Shown in pieces: positions 1 to 12,900 of a DNA stretch of 64,000 bases. The position numbers and the translations under genes were made by a program. The notes below the pieces were generated by a model. That model worked only from the letters and a program-made list of their open reading frames with translations, had not been told where the DNA came from and ran no database searches. Source of the DNA: Opisthocomus hoazin (Eukaryota > Chordata > Aves > Opisthocomiformes > Opisthocomidae). Every line of letters begins with the position of its first letter. Positions within the stretch are counted from its first letter, which is position 1. The DNA is taken from contig NC_134422.1 of assembly GCF_030867145.1 (NCBI RefSeq), positions 10,364,531-10,428,530 on the forward strand, in the 5' to 3' direction.

Positions 1-463
1 GGTTGGAAGGGACCTCTGTGGGTCATCTAGTCCAACCCTCCTGCCCAAGCAGGGTCACCTACAGCAGGCTGCACAGAACCGCGTCCTGGCGGGTCTTGAA
101 TATCTCCAGAGAAGGAGACTCCACAACCTCCCTGGGCAGCCTGTTCCAGGGCTCCGTCACCCTCAGAGGGAAGAAGTTCTTCCTCATGTTCAGACGGAAC
201 TTCCTGTGCCTCAGTTTGTGTCCATTGCCCCTTGTCCTGTCACTGGGCACCACTGAAAAGAGCTTGGCCCCATCCTCCTAACACCCACCCTTCAGATATT
301 TATAAGCATTTATTAGGTCCCCTCGCAGCCTTCTCTTCTTCAGGCTGAACAAGCCCAGCTCCCTCAGCCTCTCCTCGTAGGGGAGATGTTCCAGTCCCCT
401 CACCATCCTTGTAGCCCTCCGCTGGACTCTCTCCAGTAGCTCTTCATCTTTCTTGAACTGGGG
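1..463 (-). mobile_element. CR1 LINE, 3' fragment (cut by window edge)
   Basis: Antisense 3' end of a CR1 non-LTR retrotransposon. Read on the minus strand it encodes the C-terminal part of ORF2 (reverse-transcriptase polyprotein), with familiar CR1 text such as [38 protein letters not shown] and [19 protein letters not shown]. The frame is continuous across the fragment except for one in-frame TAG at about 278-280. The sister copy at 16.8-17.5 kb has CAG there, so a single C-to-T change is the likely cause. The element is 5'-truncated near 463, where CR1 similarity stops. Its 3' terminal repeat lies to the left of the window. It is non-functional because it lacks endonuclease and most of the polymerase. 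The call is secure; the subfamily is not assigned. Confidence 0.95.
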
Positions 464-3054
464 AGATCCAGCCGTGAAATCACTTCCCAAGGGACAGTCA
501 CACTTTTCCTCTTAATTTGAGGACAGACCTGCGTGCTGTGAGGTGGGCTGTTACCTTATGGAGGATCTGATAACGTGGGACTAACTGGTACTAAAAGGGG
601 GGCCGATCCCACTTGGGCTCTCTGCCGGCGGCTGTACAGAGAGGCAGAGCAGCTTTCCTGCCATGAGGACCCAGCAGACATCGTTCGGGGGGGCCACGAA
701 AGCAAGCTGGAAATGCAAACACAGCAAAGTGGGTTGCAGCCGGAGGGCTGAGCTGCAGCCTTGCTGCAACCCTTGCGATGGCCTTGCCACCAGCCAGCTC
801 AGGCACCTGCTTCAGCCACCTGAGTCCAGCCAGGCTTTCCACTTTTAACAGGAAACAGCTGGGGAAAGGCCACTTCTTAAACAGTCAGAGCTCCTCTGCT
901 GGGTAAATGTGAGACATAAATCTGAGGACTTACACCGACATCAGCACAGCTGACCCACTCCTAGGCTGCTATGGTAAGATCTGTGCTTTTAGTGCAAACA
1001 AAGCACTGTGTCAGGGGGAGGAATGAGTTAAGCTGTCTGATATTAGCTCTGTTGTCATTGTAAGCACTTTTCCAGGTTGTGCTGCTGGAAGCAGCTATTT
1101 CAATCCATCCACAAATTTTTCCAGAGCAGATATGGCCAGATTTTCTGTTCTCACTGCAACGTAAACCAGCAAAGCAGATGCACAGAGTGGCCAGAACATA
1201 GGACACGCACTCAAACTCTCTTTCATGGCTGTATTGAACTGGGGGTCTGGAGAGCACTGGTGTGCTGGAAATTGTGCAAATAGCACAAAGAAATTATGTC
1301 CACAGTATAAAACAAGAAGCTAAATTATGAAAAGATAGTTCCTCTCTTCATACGTGACCAGTACTCCTATTTAAACCTCCAGATTAGAGCAATCCAAGCC
1401 TGAATTATTGCACTAGTGTTACACTAGCACTGGCCTCGCCCAGGAAGGCTGCTGGGATTCCTGGGACTGTTTTCTGGTCTAGTAAGCTAATCCACATCTT
1501 CCTTCTTGGTTAGTGGCCGTTCTGCACACACGGAAGGCATTGCGGACAGCTGGAAAGCCCTCACCCTGCAGCAAGCAGCTACCAGAACAGCATCAGTTGC
1601 AGCCTCAATCGCCCCATAGCCCGAGCCTGGGCTGCAGTTATTCCTGTTTATAAAAACAAAAGGACACAACAGCAAACTCTGGGTCATGTACAGCTCATGC
1701 AATAAGCACTCAAGCTGATAACACAGCACTGGAATTAAAGAGGTCTTCTGTTTTGTTTGCCTTCCTTGTGTTTACAGCTGCAAACATCAAAGGCTGACTC
1801 ACGCACAGACCAACAAGTACATGTAAGTACCAGGATATGCTACAACAGCTGCTCTCTGATCAGAAGAATCATCCTTCAGGGCCATTGTCATTAACAATTC
1901 TGTAATTTATATTGATGGCAATGCAGGGAAACAAAAACAACTGTTGTTCAGGTGCTAGTAGTCCTCAGCTGGACAGCTTGTCTTTCTCGGGGAGTCATAT
2001 ATAGTCCCCTCCAGTTTAGGGAAGGACAGAAAAATGGAATTATGAGAGCTGGAAAGCAGCCATCTGAGCAGGAGTACATCCCTCACTGGCATTGGTAGAT
2101 TATAGCCTAGAGTAATTCGTATTTGATGGATTTAGTAATTAATTTAGTAGTTGATGAACAAATGCATGTTGCAATGGTTTGGCCAATTCTTGCAGGCTTG
2201 AAGTTGGGCCCTTTCTTTAACGGATCAAACAGTTCATTTTCTGCTGCTTGATAAACGGCTTATGCACAGCCACCCTAGAAGTCCACCTGAGAGAATACCT
2301 CTGCTAGGCACTTCGTATGTGACCCAGTTCATACAGATGAGAGAGTAAGTGGGGGCTTTCATCCTGCCACCTTCCCATTTTACCAAAGAAGATGATGTCT
2401 CTTGTGTGGTCAGGTTCTTCCTCTCTGCTCTGCTGGTTGCAGATGGGCTCAGAGCACCTGCCTTGTCCTCGGGGAGAGCTGAGCCAAATGATATCACCAT
2501 GGCAGGCTTCCTCTGGGCACCCACGGTCCCACCTGTGTGCAGCCACCCAGATTACACAGGCTTACACTTGGGTGTCTCTCAGAGCACCAGAACCACTCAG
2601 GCTCTTTTTTGGCAGGCATTTGAAGCTTGAGCTAACCTTTTATTTGCTTTTAAAGAATGTGGCTGGCAGTTGAATCAGGATTGGGTCTGAGACATTTGTC
2701 TGTAGCAATGTGTGAGCTGATGTGCCCAATGTCACTCAAGAAGGCTGTGACAGACTTGGGATTTGACACCAAATGGCCTCAGCACCTTCACCATGATGTG
2801 TGATTCTGCGTGCATTGCAGTAGCTACAGACCATGACCTCTCACCAGGGGACTGATTCCCTGCGGGCATTGTACCAAAGACCAACAGAGGATTTCCCTTT
2901 AAGAATTGCTTTCTGATCTTCATCCCTACCTTTCTTTTATTCAGCCTTACCTTCTTGCTTTTGTTTCACTGTACATCATCTTTTCCCGTACTGGTATTTA
3001 TAGTCTCTAATACTCCAGACACCTCTATTTTCAGGCAGTCATGAACTCCTCACA
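464..3054. other. Non-coding unique sequence with a GC-richer patch
   Basis: No recognisable gene. The stretch is mostly AT-rich. A GC-richer patch lies at about 590-850, with runs such as GGGGGGCC and several CAGCC/CTGCAG-type words. Open frames of 60-83 codons cross this patch on both strands but carry no recognisable domain. I saw no repeat family in it. It could be a decayed old repeat, a regulatory patch or simply compositional drift. Confidence 0.4.
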
Positions 3055-3130
3055 AGTATATTTTGTCTCCTCTTTGTCTGCAGCTTTTGACACTGTGCTG
3101 CTTAACCACCACGGGATTAAAATAACCAGA
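3055..3130 (+). pseudogene. Possible ancient LINE reverse-transcriptase relic
   Basis: In the + frame, the codons from about 3071 to 3110 read SSLSAAFDTVLLNHHGI. The core SAAFDTV resembles the catalytic 'AFDxV' motif (motif A of the polymerase palm) of CR1/L2/L3-like LINE reverse transcriptases. The expected flanking acidic and leucine-rich text is only vaguely present, and no other reverse-transcriptase motif follows at the right spacing. It may be a fragment of a very old LINE, or a chance match. The open frame runs on to 3304 without further support. Confidence 0.25.
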
Positions 3131-5504
3131 AAAGCACTGGCATTTTTAATCAGACAAATCTGGGAGAGCTTCAGAAGCCCTATGATTCCCATATATATTT
3201 TGAGCAACTTAGGACTCCTTCCCAGGCTTCTGAAACAAAAGGAGCTGCCACTCATCTTCCACCTTACCATAACTTACACCCACTTCTCAGTTTGGAGTGG
3301 ATAGAGGTGAGGTTGCCTACCTATAGGTAAAACAGATGTAAGTCGCTGTGTGGGAGTAAAGCCACGTCAATGGATGTAGATCTAATTTTAGATATGAAAT
3401 AGTCAGCACGTGAGATATATGTCCTTCCTACTCCACAGACATTTGCTTTCCAGATTCCTCTCTATTTCTAACCTATCGAAAAATATTCTCCAAACCAAGG
3501 CAGAGGAGACTGCTTAGGTAAAAAGATGTGTATTCCTTTAATCTTACATTTCCCTCCCTTCTCACTTACCTAAGCACACAGGCAATTTGATTTATTTTTT
3601 TTTCATACACATGTGCCTAAACCCAACCATGTCAGACTGCTTAGTTGCTGTACACAGTTACAGTGAATTTTAATTTCTGCCCAGGGCTTGTTGTTCATAA
3701 GTTCCTGGATTTCCAGTTATACTCGCTGCCTGAAATTTTTACCGCATTCTCCCACAACCTCAGCATGGAAAGAAGTTGAGCACCTCCAAACAATTAGTCA
3801 CTGGAAATAATAACACAATTAAGGATGGAAGAAATGGTTGAGATGGAGAGATGAATTGGCTGCTTCCATGTGGAGCCTATTCAGCAGAGTCAATACCAGT
3901 GCACATTATACCCCTCTCTCTGAGCCTCATAGGTAAGAACACTGGGTCAGACTTAGATACAAAGCTGTAAGTTAGATTCAGAAAGGGAACAGGAAGGAAA
4001 AAGAAAAATGTTCACTGAATGTGGCGAGCTGCTTCTTAGATTTCCTCCTGAGATATGTAGAGTTAGATCCCAGATTTGACAGCGCAGTAAAAATCTGTTT
4101 TCCTGAAACACTCACATTTTTAAAGTTAACAGAAGCCAAAAGGATATCTCAGACTCAAAGCTGATTTCCAATTGGACAGCAGCTCAGTGGTCAGCATTTT
4201 TCTAATCCTGAAAGAAGAAAATAAGGATGAGGTAGAAAATGTAGAAGCCTTTCACACATTATTGCAATTTATGGAAATAAAGTTGTCTGTTCTGCATGGG
4301 AAGAAACATACCATTATATGACTGACATCATGTCCACAAAATGAATCAGTTGTGCTTTAGAGCCTTTCTTCTGTTCCCTGGGAATGCTTTCCCACTCCTC
4401 CCATTACAGGAATGATTTTCTAGCTACTGATAAAAAGTGTAGCAGGTGGAGAGAACTATTCAAAAGCCATTGTATCATATAACCCACGGCGACAGTGGGC
4501 TGCGCTCTGACAAGAAGCAGCAGGACCAGCCTGCAATCCACAAACATGTAACATTCCAGGAGGAAGAATGAAAAACTGAACCTACATGATGCTTTCCCTC
4601 ATAACTGCATATTTCTTCTTTATTTTTTCTCCGAGTCCCTTTCTCGAGAACTGTAAATTAAAAAACTTCAGGTGCAGCAGCACTTTAGTCTAGCATGTAA
4701 AGTTTATTCACTCCCTCAGTGAAGCAAATAAACAGCCTATGCTTTTATTTTTTCCATCTACCTTGTAGGTATATTCTCTGTTGGTTTAAATAATAGCAAG
4801 CGCACTGTGTTTCTACACTTGTATTGAAATCTCAAACATTTTTTTACATAGGAGTTCTACTATAATATCTTACATAGCAATAATTATTATTATTATCATT
4901 TCTTTTTTGATAACTGCTGACCGTCCCATCTGTCAGGACTATAGACAGATTTTTTTGTTTCATTTGAAATAAATGTTTCACAACACTCAGGAGAGCAGAA
5001 TCTATCCGAATACGCCAAAATTTTGCAAAAAACCAAAATCAAATTACTGCAGGAAAGGACTAATAGAGAATATCCGCTAAAGCAAAAGAGAACACAACAA
5101 AAAAAATTGTTTATATAAAAAACTTAGTTTCTTCCATTACTAGGACAATGTTAGTAGTATTTTAAATGCTGTGGATTTCATAGTTACTGGTGTTCATACA
5201 TGCAGCAATATCCATTATGTACAAAACCCTGAACCTAGGCAGTGATGAGATGCTGAAAAAGTTTTGAGAAAGTATGAGATCAATAGCGTCAAAATCAAAA
5301 ATGCGTTTGGATGAATGATATTACTCTGCCATGTGAAGCTTGAATTTAGTGGAGCACTCCCACTATGGCAACTGTTCACGAACCTGTTCACTTCATTAAC
5401 TCAATTGAATTCCTAGAAATCACACTGACATATAGTAAGTGCTTGACTTAAATATTACACCTGTCAATTTTACATGCTAAAAATGAAACTTCCTGTGTTT
5501 TTAC
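3131..5504. other. AT-rich non-coding sequence
   Basis: No gene or recognised repeat family. There is a short imperfect ATT-repeat run near 4880-4897 and scattered A/T homopolymers (for example near 3595 and 5100). No open frame of meaningful length lies between about 3.3 and 5.5 kb. Confidence 0.45.
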
Positions 5505-5730
5505 ACCAGGGTTCGTGGCAGGTAGCAGCAACGGGTGGCTGATGCCCTAAGGGAAGGTGAGTGGGAGCCTGGGGTGACAGCGGGGCAGGGGATGGAGGGA
5601 CCTCGCTGAGCAGAAGGCAGGGTGCTGAGCAGACAGTGTGGGTCAGGGTCCGGCCCAGAGGCATTGATCAGGGTCAGTCTCAGTCCCATGATCACTAGGC
5701 AAGTCCACAGGGAGAAGGCAGGTCTGAGCG
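5505..5730. other. GC-rich island in AT-rich DNA, origin unknown
   Basis: A sharply bounded GC- and purine-rich block of about 225 bp inside AT-rich flanks, with words such as GGGGTGACAGCGGGGCAGGG and CAGGGTCAG recurring. Short open frames exist on both strands (60-81 codons), but none has a recognisable domain. The abrupt composition change suggests an inserted piece such as an LTR fragment or retrocopy. I do not recognise the family. Confidence 0.35.
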
Positions 5731-6076
5731 CAAGCAGGGAAGCCAAGACAACACTGAATGCTTTCAGACTGTGCTACCACACATATGCCACAGACTGCTC
5801 AACACTCTGACACTTAAAAACATCTTATATGTTATTTTTAGGATGATAATAGTTTATGTTTATTATTTCAAAGTACATGAAATTCTTAAGTAAAATACAC
5901 TGTAATTTCAAAAAAAGAGGACTCAGCACCATTTTTTGAGAGCTGTGACTGTGCTTCCTATGTGCATTAGACAAGAACCACACACAGCTCTTGAATATTT
6001 GCATGTGTCACGGACATGCCATAAAAGAAAGAGAAATTCCAGATTTCTTGAGACCCCAGCGTGAGGAAGTTTGCAT

Positions 6077-6131
6077 GGGCTGTAGGAAATCCAGGATTCA
6101 TTATCTTCTGGGCTGTAGGAAATCCAGGATT
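6077..6131. repeat. Two-copy tandem duplication, period 33 bp
   Basis: The 22-bp segment starting GGGCTGTAGGAAATCCAGG occurs at 6077-6098 and again at 6110-6131, followed by similar TTATCTTCT/TAATTTTCT text. This is a simple local duplication that has since diverged slightly. No function is implied. Confidence 0.85.
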
Positions 6132-6464
6132 AATTTTCTCCCACTTAACACAGTTAAATGTCTTAACTCAGAACATCGTGACTGCTCTGGGAGACATCAG
6201 CCAACTTTAGAAACCTTCTGTCCTGAGAATGCTTTCCAAAAATAAGATTATCCAAACTTGCAGAGTTTCACATAGGGTTGGTTTTTCCAGATATTTTCAC
6301 TTTTAACAAATCAGGGGTGTTTTGAGGGGAAGCAGGTGTTGCTTTTTAAGAAATCTAATAACTCAGATGAAACAATTCTGAAGTGGCTCTAATTTCTACA
6401 CAGCATAACTCACAGTCTAAATGGGTAAGACCGATGAAGAATAGTAGAAAGAAACAATTATTCC

Positions 6465-6530
6465 TTGACAGGAGAGAAGCAGAGAGGTAAAGTGACTTGC
6501 TGAGTATAAATCTTCTGGATAACCATCTAG
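6465..6530 (-). repeat. Possible MIR-like SINE remnant
   Basis: The + strand carries CAGAGAGGTAAAGTGACTTG, which closely resembles the reverse complement of the core/tail of MIR-type SINEs found in amniotes. The head region with a tRNA-derived promoter is not visible, so this would be a short 3' remnant. An alignment against amniote SINE consensus sequences would settle it. Confidence 0.4.
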
Positions 6531-7534
6531 TTAGCACCTTACTCAGAAGGCTATTTAAGCTTTTTAAAATGCATTCCTCTTACTTTCTGGCCCATATAAT
6601 AAACACTAGACAGCTGCTTGCATTCTCATAAGCGTGAATCTTTAATTCTTCTTCTGTCATCTGTTTTAAACAGCAGAGTATGATTTTGCTGTGATAAAGT
6701 TCTGGAATCATAATACATAAATCTGTTTGTGATTTGTAAATGTCAGTACATACGGTACTCAGGCATTTGATTACTGACTGCCTCAAGCATATAAACTAGT
6801 GTATTAAAACCTTAGCATTCTTGTCAGAATTATCGCATCTTAACGCTTCTAAAAATATCTCTCCCATGTAGAATTAATTTCTTTCAACGTTTTTTAAATA
6901 TTCTTTTATTTAAGCTGCTCCACTTGTCCTTGTAAATGGCAGAATTTGTTTCAAAAAGACCCAGATGACAACAAACTCACAGGAGCACATGCTCAAAGCA
7001 TTTAACTTCTTTAATTTTGAGGGACAAACATGAAACAAGAAGAATTCTAAAAGTCTTGAAAGAAATCCCAGTCAAGGTCATATACCAGCATTGCATGCAA
7101 CTCCCACATCTGTGAATATAAATAGGTATTCAGGCTAAAGCTGTGAAATAAAAAGAAAACTCCCTCCTTCCTGCCTGACAAAACTTCAAATATACACAAA
7201 AAAGTAACAAACAAATATCGTCTAATCTGTGCTGGCAAAAGAACTACTCTCTCCTTAGTTACCCATCTCTTGCTCCTCTTGTCATTTGATGGAGCCCCCT
7301 CTCATCCGTCTTACTCAGATTCTTCTTGGTGGAATTCACCTTTGCCTTCTTGCTGCTATTACTGAATGGCTTCTCTAGCAAACCTCTTTTTGGTTCAGTA
7401 CAGACAAAAATAAACATCATCTTCAGCTCCACAAGCTTCCAATTTAAAGTAAGATCCATGTACCTTTTTTCACTTTCTGTATATTCAAAAATTGTCACTT
7501 CAAGCACCCTGCAATGCCACAAAGAGATGCAGAG

Positions 7535-7600
7535 CGGTGCAAGCTTCACTGCCTCCATTTCACAGAGGTTACAAACACAGACGGACAGCTAAAGTACCTT
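7535..7600 (-). repeat. Possible MIR-like SINE remnant (weak)
   Basis: The + strand text GCCTCCATTTCACAGAGGTT, followed by GGACAGCTAAAGTACCTTCC, is loosely like the reverse complement of a MIR core (the 'attttacagatgagg...acttgccc' stretch). The similarity is weak and may be chance. Confidence 0.2.
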
Positions 7601-9819
7601 CCCTATTAAGAAATGCTCTACTCCATGTGTTCCAGTCTGTTCTCTCCTTACACTGCTTGAAGACATACATTATAATTTTACATAGTGCCATATAAAACCA
7701 TTAAAAGCATAAAACACAGGTATGTACTATATCTTAAACAGAAGGGTTTATTTCTCTTTCTTGTCTAACCAGGACTACTTGTTGCTTACCAGAGTTCAAT
7801 CCTAATTTTCTCAAAGCTAATTCAGTAGTAGGAAGATTAAGTACTAACTACTAAAGCTGAAAACATATTCTGAACCTAAATAATATAGTATTTCCAGTAA
7901 AACGATCACTCTTGGATGAATGCAAAAGAACTATTCAATAAACTGTATTACAAAGTTGAAAAAACCTATAACTGCCAGAAAGTAACTCGTTCTGTTTTGT
8001 GGGGTTTTTTTTCTTGTTCCTGAATTTTAATTTTGAGCAATAGCAAGGCAACCCCTTTTGCATCTAATTTGTAACTGACAGCATGACACACCTCTGAAGA
8101 AACCTGCCTACCGAATATTCTCTTGGATTTTATTTTAAAGGGTGTTGGATTTCTTTTTTCCAAATGAAAGCAAGGGAGAGCTAACAATGTAACATAGTTT
8201 TAACCAGCTGTCTAAAATTCTGCAATTTGTAGAAGCCTCACTGGATCCCAGAAGCAAATTGTAACAGTCCCTCATACTCACATTCAATTAAATGAAAAAG
8301 CCATAGGAATAGTACTACTCTGCCATGGGATAGCGGAAGGCTTCCATGGTCAGTGCAGTATGTAATTAGTGAAAAACATTACTTCGGAGTACATTGTCAG
8401 CACCCTGCAGAGGGAATTAGATGTTCATAGCTGCCAGTATGCCTAATTTCTCGCATGCTGAATGGAAAGTTTACTCCACTGCAGCTTGAGACTGAACGAT
8501 GAACAAGAGTGAATTTACATGTGCATATTTTTATTGTGTTTTTCTGACTAAATTAGAAGCAGAAATCACAGTGTGATGCAATATTAATGGACACATCCAT
8601 GTATATATTCAACTGGCTTACAGAAGTGCATAATCACTTTGAAAACAAACCACTGGAAGTGTTAAAGCAATAGCTAAGGGTTCAAGAGATACAGCCATAC
8701 CTGTCTATCCATCAATGCACTAGATTTTCCACAGGAGTCTGAGGAATTAGAAGTCTGTTGCAGACGGGTTTGACGCTTGCCATTTTGTGTGCCTGAGTTC
8801 TGCTTCAACAAAATGAATATAATGTGACATCCTTGGTCTACAGGGCCTGATGGGCATTGCAGTATCTCCGCAGCTCTGATGGTATCTTTCTAGGTAGAGA
8901 GAGAGAAAATGTTTCATACCTAGTAAGGAGACCTCCATGCACTCCCACGTGAAACTCCTGTAATATCTCTCTTCCTTGGTTGTCATAGCAAAGGGCACAA
9001 GTTCAGTTTGGACAAACAAGACAAGTAGAAGGAGGAGGTGGGAAGCTGAGGTGTGAATCAGAGGTGGCTGTTCTGAAAATTAATATTGAAGCATTGCAAA
9101 GTCAGCTAGTAAAACCAGTGATATTTCACTGTTCCCTCACAGATGCACGCAGTGCACAGTAAGGCCAAGCTTTGCTTACCCCTTGAAAAAAGGAACTTTT
9201 GCACATGCCAAAACAAGGTATACAAACTACACCAAGGTTTCAGAAATGAAGAAAACTACCTCCAGCTTACTGCTTGCACTCCCAGGGAACATACCACAGA
9301 GTACCATGTGTTATGTAGCCAGCTGTCTGCTAACTTTCCTGCGTAGAAAAGCCGTAACTAGCACTTCTAAAGGAAGCGCAGCAAGGACAAGCATTAAACA
9401 CCCACAGAGACTTGGATTCAGTCCAGTCCACGGGCAGGGGTTTTTTGCACCCAAAAGGAATACTGAATCCTTGTAAAAGGACGAGGACTGAGTTTCTATA
9501 ACCTAGATGCATTTGGCAATGTAAAATTGGCTGACTGGGCCCAGTAGACAGTCTTGCGCCATTTGTAAGGAAGTTCTGATTATTTTGCTTCCCTTTTTTC
9601 TTTCTGAAGCTAGGACAGCCCTAGGAAAGACCCATGCTGGGATGAAATAATCACAGAAACTTTTTTCTATGAAATTCAGAAAGATTTTTAAAAAAAAAAA
9701 AGTTCTCAAGTATTTTGCTTGTCTGAAAAGTAAATAAATATGATTGAAAGCAAAGAAACACACACTTTTGCACTTAATTATTATTTGTACAATATCGACT
9801 TCTGAGACATTTGGCATTA

Positions 9820-9990
9820 GGAAATTAATTGTTAAACCTCACCAGTGAAATTCCACACTTGTGCATCCCGTGATTATAGCAATTTCAAATTAATGACATA
9901 TTGATTCATGGTTATTAACAATTTAACATTTACGTGATTAGCATTTTCAATTAAGTAATACAATTCATGAAGCTGAATAAGGCAGCCGCA
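9820..9990. promoter_or_regulatory. ATTA/TAAT-dense segment, candidate conserved element
   Basis: About eight ATTA or TAAT homeodomain cores occur within 170 bp: in AATTAATT near 9830, GATTATA, AAATTAATGAC, TTATTAACA, GATTAGC, AATTAAG and AGTAATAC. Words such as TTGATTCATGG lie between them. Dense homeodomain cores in a gene desert are common in deeply conserved enhancers. High AT content alone also produces such words, so this is only a candidate. Confidence 0.25.
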
Positions 9991-12900
9991 CTCTTCTCTG
10001 TGCATGCGCTGTATCTACAAGCTTAAGTAATCACCTGCAACACTTAAGGAGGAGTTACAGGTTAAGAAATTAGCCTCTGGGCCACTTGCCTCATGTTGGT
10101 GATTTAAACCATGTACTAGACCTTTTAGCGAGGACTTTTTAAAATTGCCAAAGACTTATAATATATGGAACCCTGGTTATTAAAGGTTGATGCACACTAA
10201 GCACAAAAAATGCCACAGACACAGAAATTAAAAGAAAGGACTCATGGTATCAGTGTCACCATTTAGCCAAAATGTTAAGTCCCTTAAAATTCAGCTAGCC
10301 TCAGGGGGCTGGATCTACTCTTTTTGTTGTATTATAGAAAGTCTACAGCATCATCTATTTCATGTTACATATTATTTGTTAGTGCATTAAGGGATAACAT
10401 ATACTGTGCCTCCAACAATAAATCTGGGGAATTAATCCTCACTTCCTGCGAGCTTGAATGATGGTAGCTTCTCTTCAAACATCACAAACAGTAAAATTCC
10501 CAAGAGTTAATATCTCGTGTTTCAATACCAAGTACTCCATTTCAAGGGACTTCACAAATCCATGATCCCTAATGTATGTATTATCATTTTATATATTTTC
10601 TTACTACTCTTATATCAAAGCAAATTCATTAGTGACATATATGCCATGAATTTCCACTGGGCTACGGGAAGTCAATTTGATGATGTCAATCAGCCATTTT
10701 TATGGACAGCCAAAACCAGGCAAAGAAATACTAGCTCTGCTCCCTACACTGGACAGAGATTGATGACTAGAGGATATGCTGAACTGAAAAAAAATCTGTA
10801 GAACTTTCAGAGATGAACTCTAATCAAATGAAATTAGAGGCTACACACTAATTTCAGATTTCATCAGTGACCTTTCCGTGTTTATATCAGATTTTACTTA
10901 CCCATTATTTGCACCAGTAGATCCAGTACAGGTGAGGTCCATTCACATGAAATGATCATTTCAATACAAATATCAGGAATATTCACAGAGATATTGATCT
11001 TTGATTTAGCCCTGCCCCCATGTGGTCTCTTCTGTAGATTTCTTTTATTAAAAATACCACTACCAAATACTAAGTGAAGTCAAGCTATTTCTTATCACCT
11101 TTTATTTCCATTTTCAGTTTTGCTCATCCCTTTGCTCTACAGTTTCAGCTTGGTCTACCTGCCACCTCCGGCCCTTCCCATTTCTCATTCAGTTTCAAGT
11201 CTTTCTAACTATGACTGGCAATTTCTAAGTGGATCCACACAAATCTTCCCATGGTTTGTCTATGATGTATGACTGAGTCCCTGCATTTTAATGAGACTCG
11301 GCTTTGGATGAGCAGTGTTATCTGAGATAGCACTACAATTCAGAGGAAACGTAGCACAGTCATAACACTGGACTGGAAAGAGAAGTGGCACCAGATTCTC
11401 AGGTCTGTCTCTGTGGATGAGCTCTGCCCCCAGGAATTTCTTTCCTCCCCTGCATATGACCAATATAAAGTACAACAACGGTAATACGACTAGTCTGAGA
11501 AATTGTGAATAATACTGGTCTGTAAAGTGGGAAGTCTCTCACTTCATACATTTTGTTGCCCTGATCTTCAGAATTTCACCAAAATCGAAACAGTGTTCAA
11601 AGCCATGGCATGAAACAGACAGGCACACTGTCCTGCATCAAGGCAGTGTGTCTCCTTGCACTCAAAGATCTTGCCAGACGGCACACTCCCAGCTTCATGA
11701 TTTTCTACAGCATGAGACTCCATACGGAAATGAAGAGAGGAAGGCTGCATGATCTGTTTGTAGCAGCACAGAAGAAGGCGACATACTTGTCCAAGGGATC
11801 CACAGCTGAGGAGAGAAAGGAAATTATGTGTAGATGAGAAACAGTGCAAGCAAACACCATATGTCTGTCTTACACTCCAGCACAGAGACACCTTCACCAA
11901 TGAAATTCACAGCATTTTACTGTGAAATAGAACAATTATTGACACATGTATAAAAAAGATATTCATTTTTGCAGCTCAGGGTTAGGCTATGCTAATGTTG
12001 CTTTTGTAGTGGAATTTATAGACACTGAATCACAAATTTCAAGTTATAGGTGTCCATCTTCAGAAGACATGAAAGGCAAACAGGACAAGGGACCACTCTT
12101 TATATAAGCTTGGAGAAGTTCTATGTCATGAAACTTGTTCTACACTCTAGTAGATTATGCTCCTGTGTATAGTAGAATATTCTGCTCAGAGAAAATACTT
12201 GTTGTTCACTGAAAAACTGTACACCTTTGATATAGTGCCAAGTTAGAATCAATATCTGAAGCTACCTACTTCCCCAACTGTTACAACAGAAGTTTCCAGA
12301 TAATGCCCATCCTGGGCTGACTATTACTACACATATTGACGGCACAAATACTTTTGAGAAGGTCTGATCTAAGCGAAGACTTCCCAAATCTGGGAGATCG
12401 TGAGGTCCTGTACTGTGTTTCTGCATTCAGAAAGAACAATGTGAGAAGAACCTTGGGGCTGCAGATGCAGCTCTTTGAAGGCTGGGGCTGCATTAACTTC
12501 TTAATATTGTCCCCTGGTGTGGATACAAACAAGAAGAAACTTCAGATGAAATGGTTCAAGCTTGTCAAAATTAAGAGAATCCAAGAATATGGTTTTGTAG
12601 CTAGAAACAGAAGGCAACACCAGTAATAAAGGGTATTTATTTCCAGGCTGGTTCCTAATATGCTTTAAAAAAACACTTAGAACATGTATTAATATAACAA
12701 ATTTTCTTTTATGTTCATTAGAAGGTAGGAAAACAGAGAATTAAATAAACTTTGTTGTTCTAAATTCTCCTTTTCACCTGATTTTTTAGATTCTTATCAG
12801 CTGGAAATTTGGTGTCTCTTCTTTTGGGCATGGTGTAGGAAGCATCATTAATAGTTAGCAACATTTCATTCTGCCCCCAAATTTTCCACCCTCCAGCAGC

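Larger units (their letters stand above)
5731..9819. other. Non-coding sequence with minor repeats
   Basis: AT-rich, with no gene supported. It contains the short tandem duplication at 6077-6131 and possible MIR-like SINE remnants near 6465-6530 and 7535-7600. Otherwise there are only A/T runs (for example A11 near 9690). The short open frames on both strands overlap one another and carry no domains. Confidence 0.4.

Noticed and set aside
12281..12626. A 96-codon plus frame overlapped by an 83-codon minus frame, followed by AATAAA near 12626.
   Set aside because: It was considered as a possible retrocopy, but there is no poly(A) tail, no known protein resemblance and no target duplication visible.
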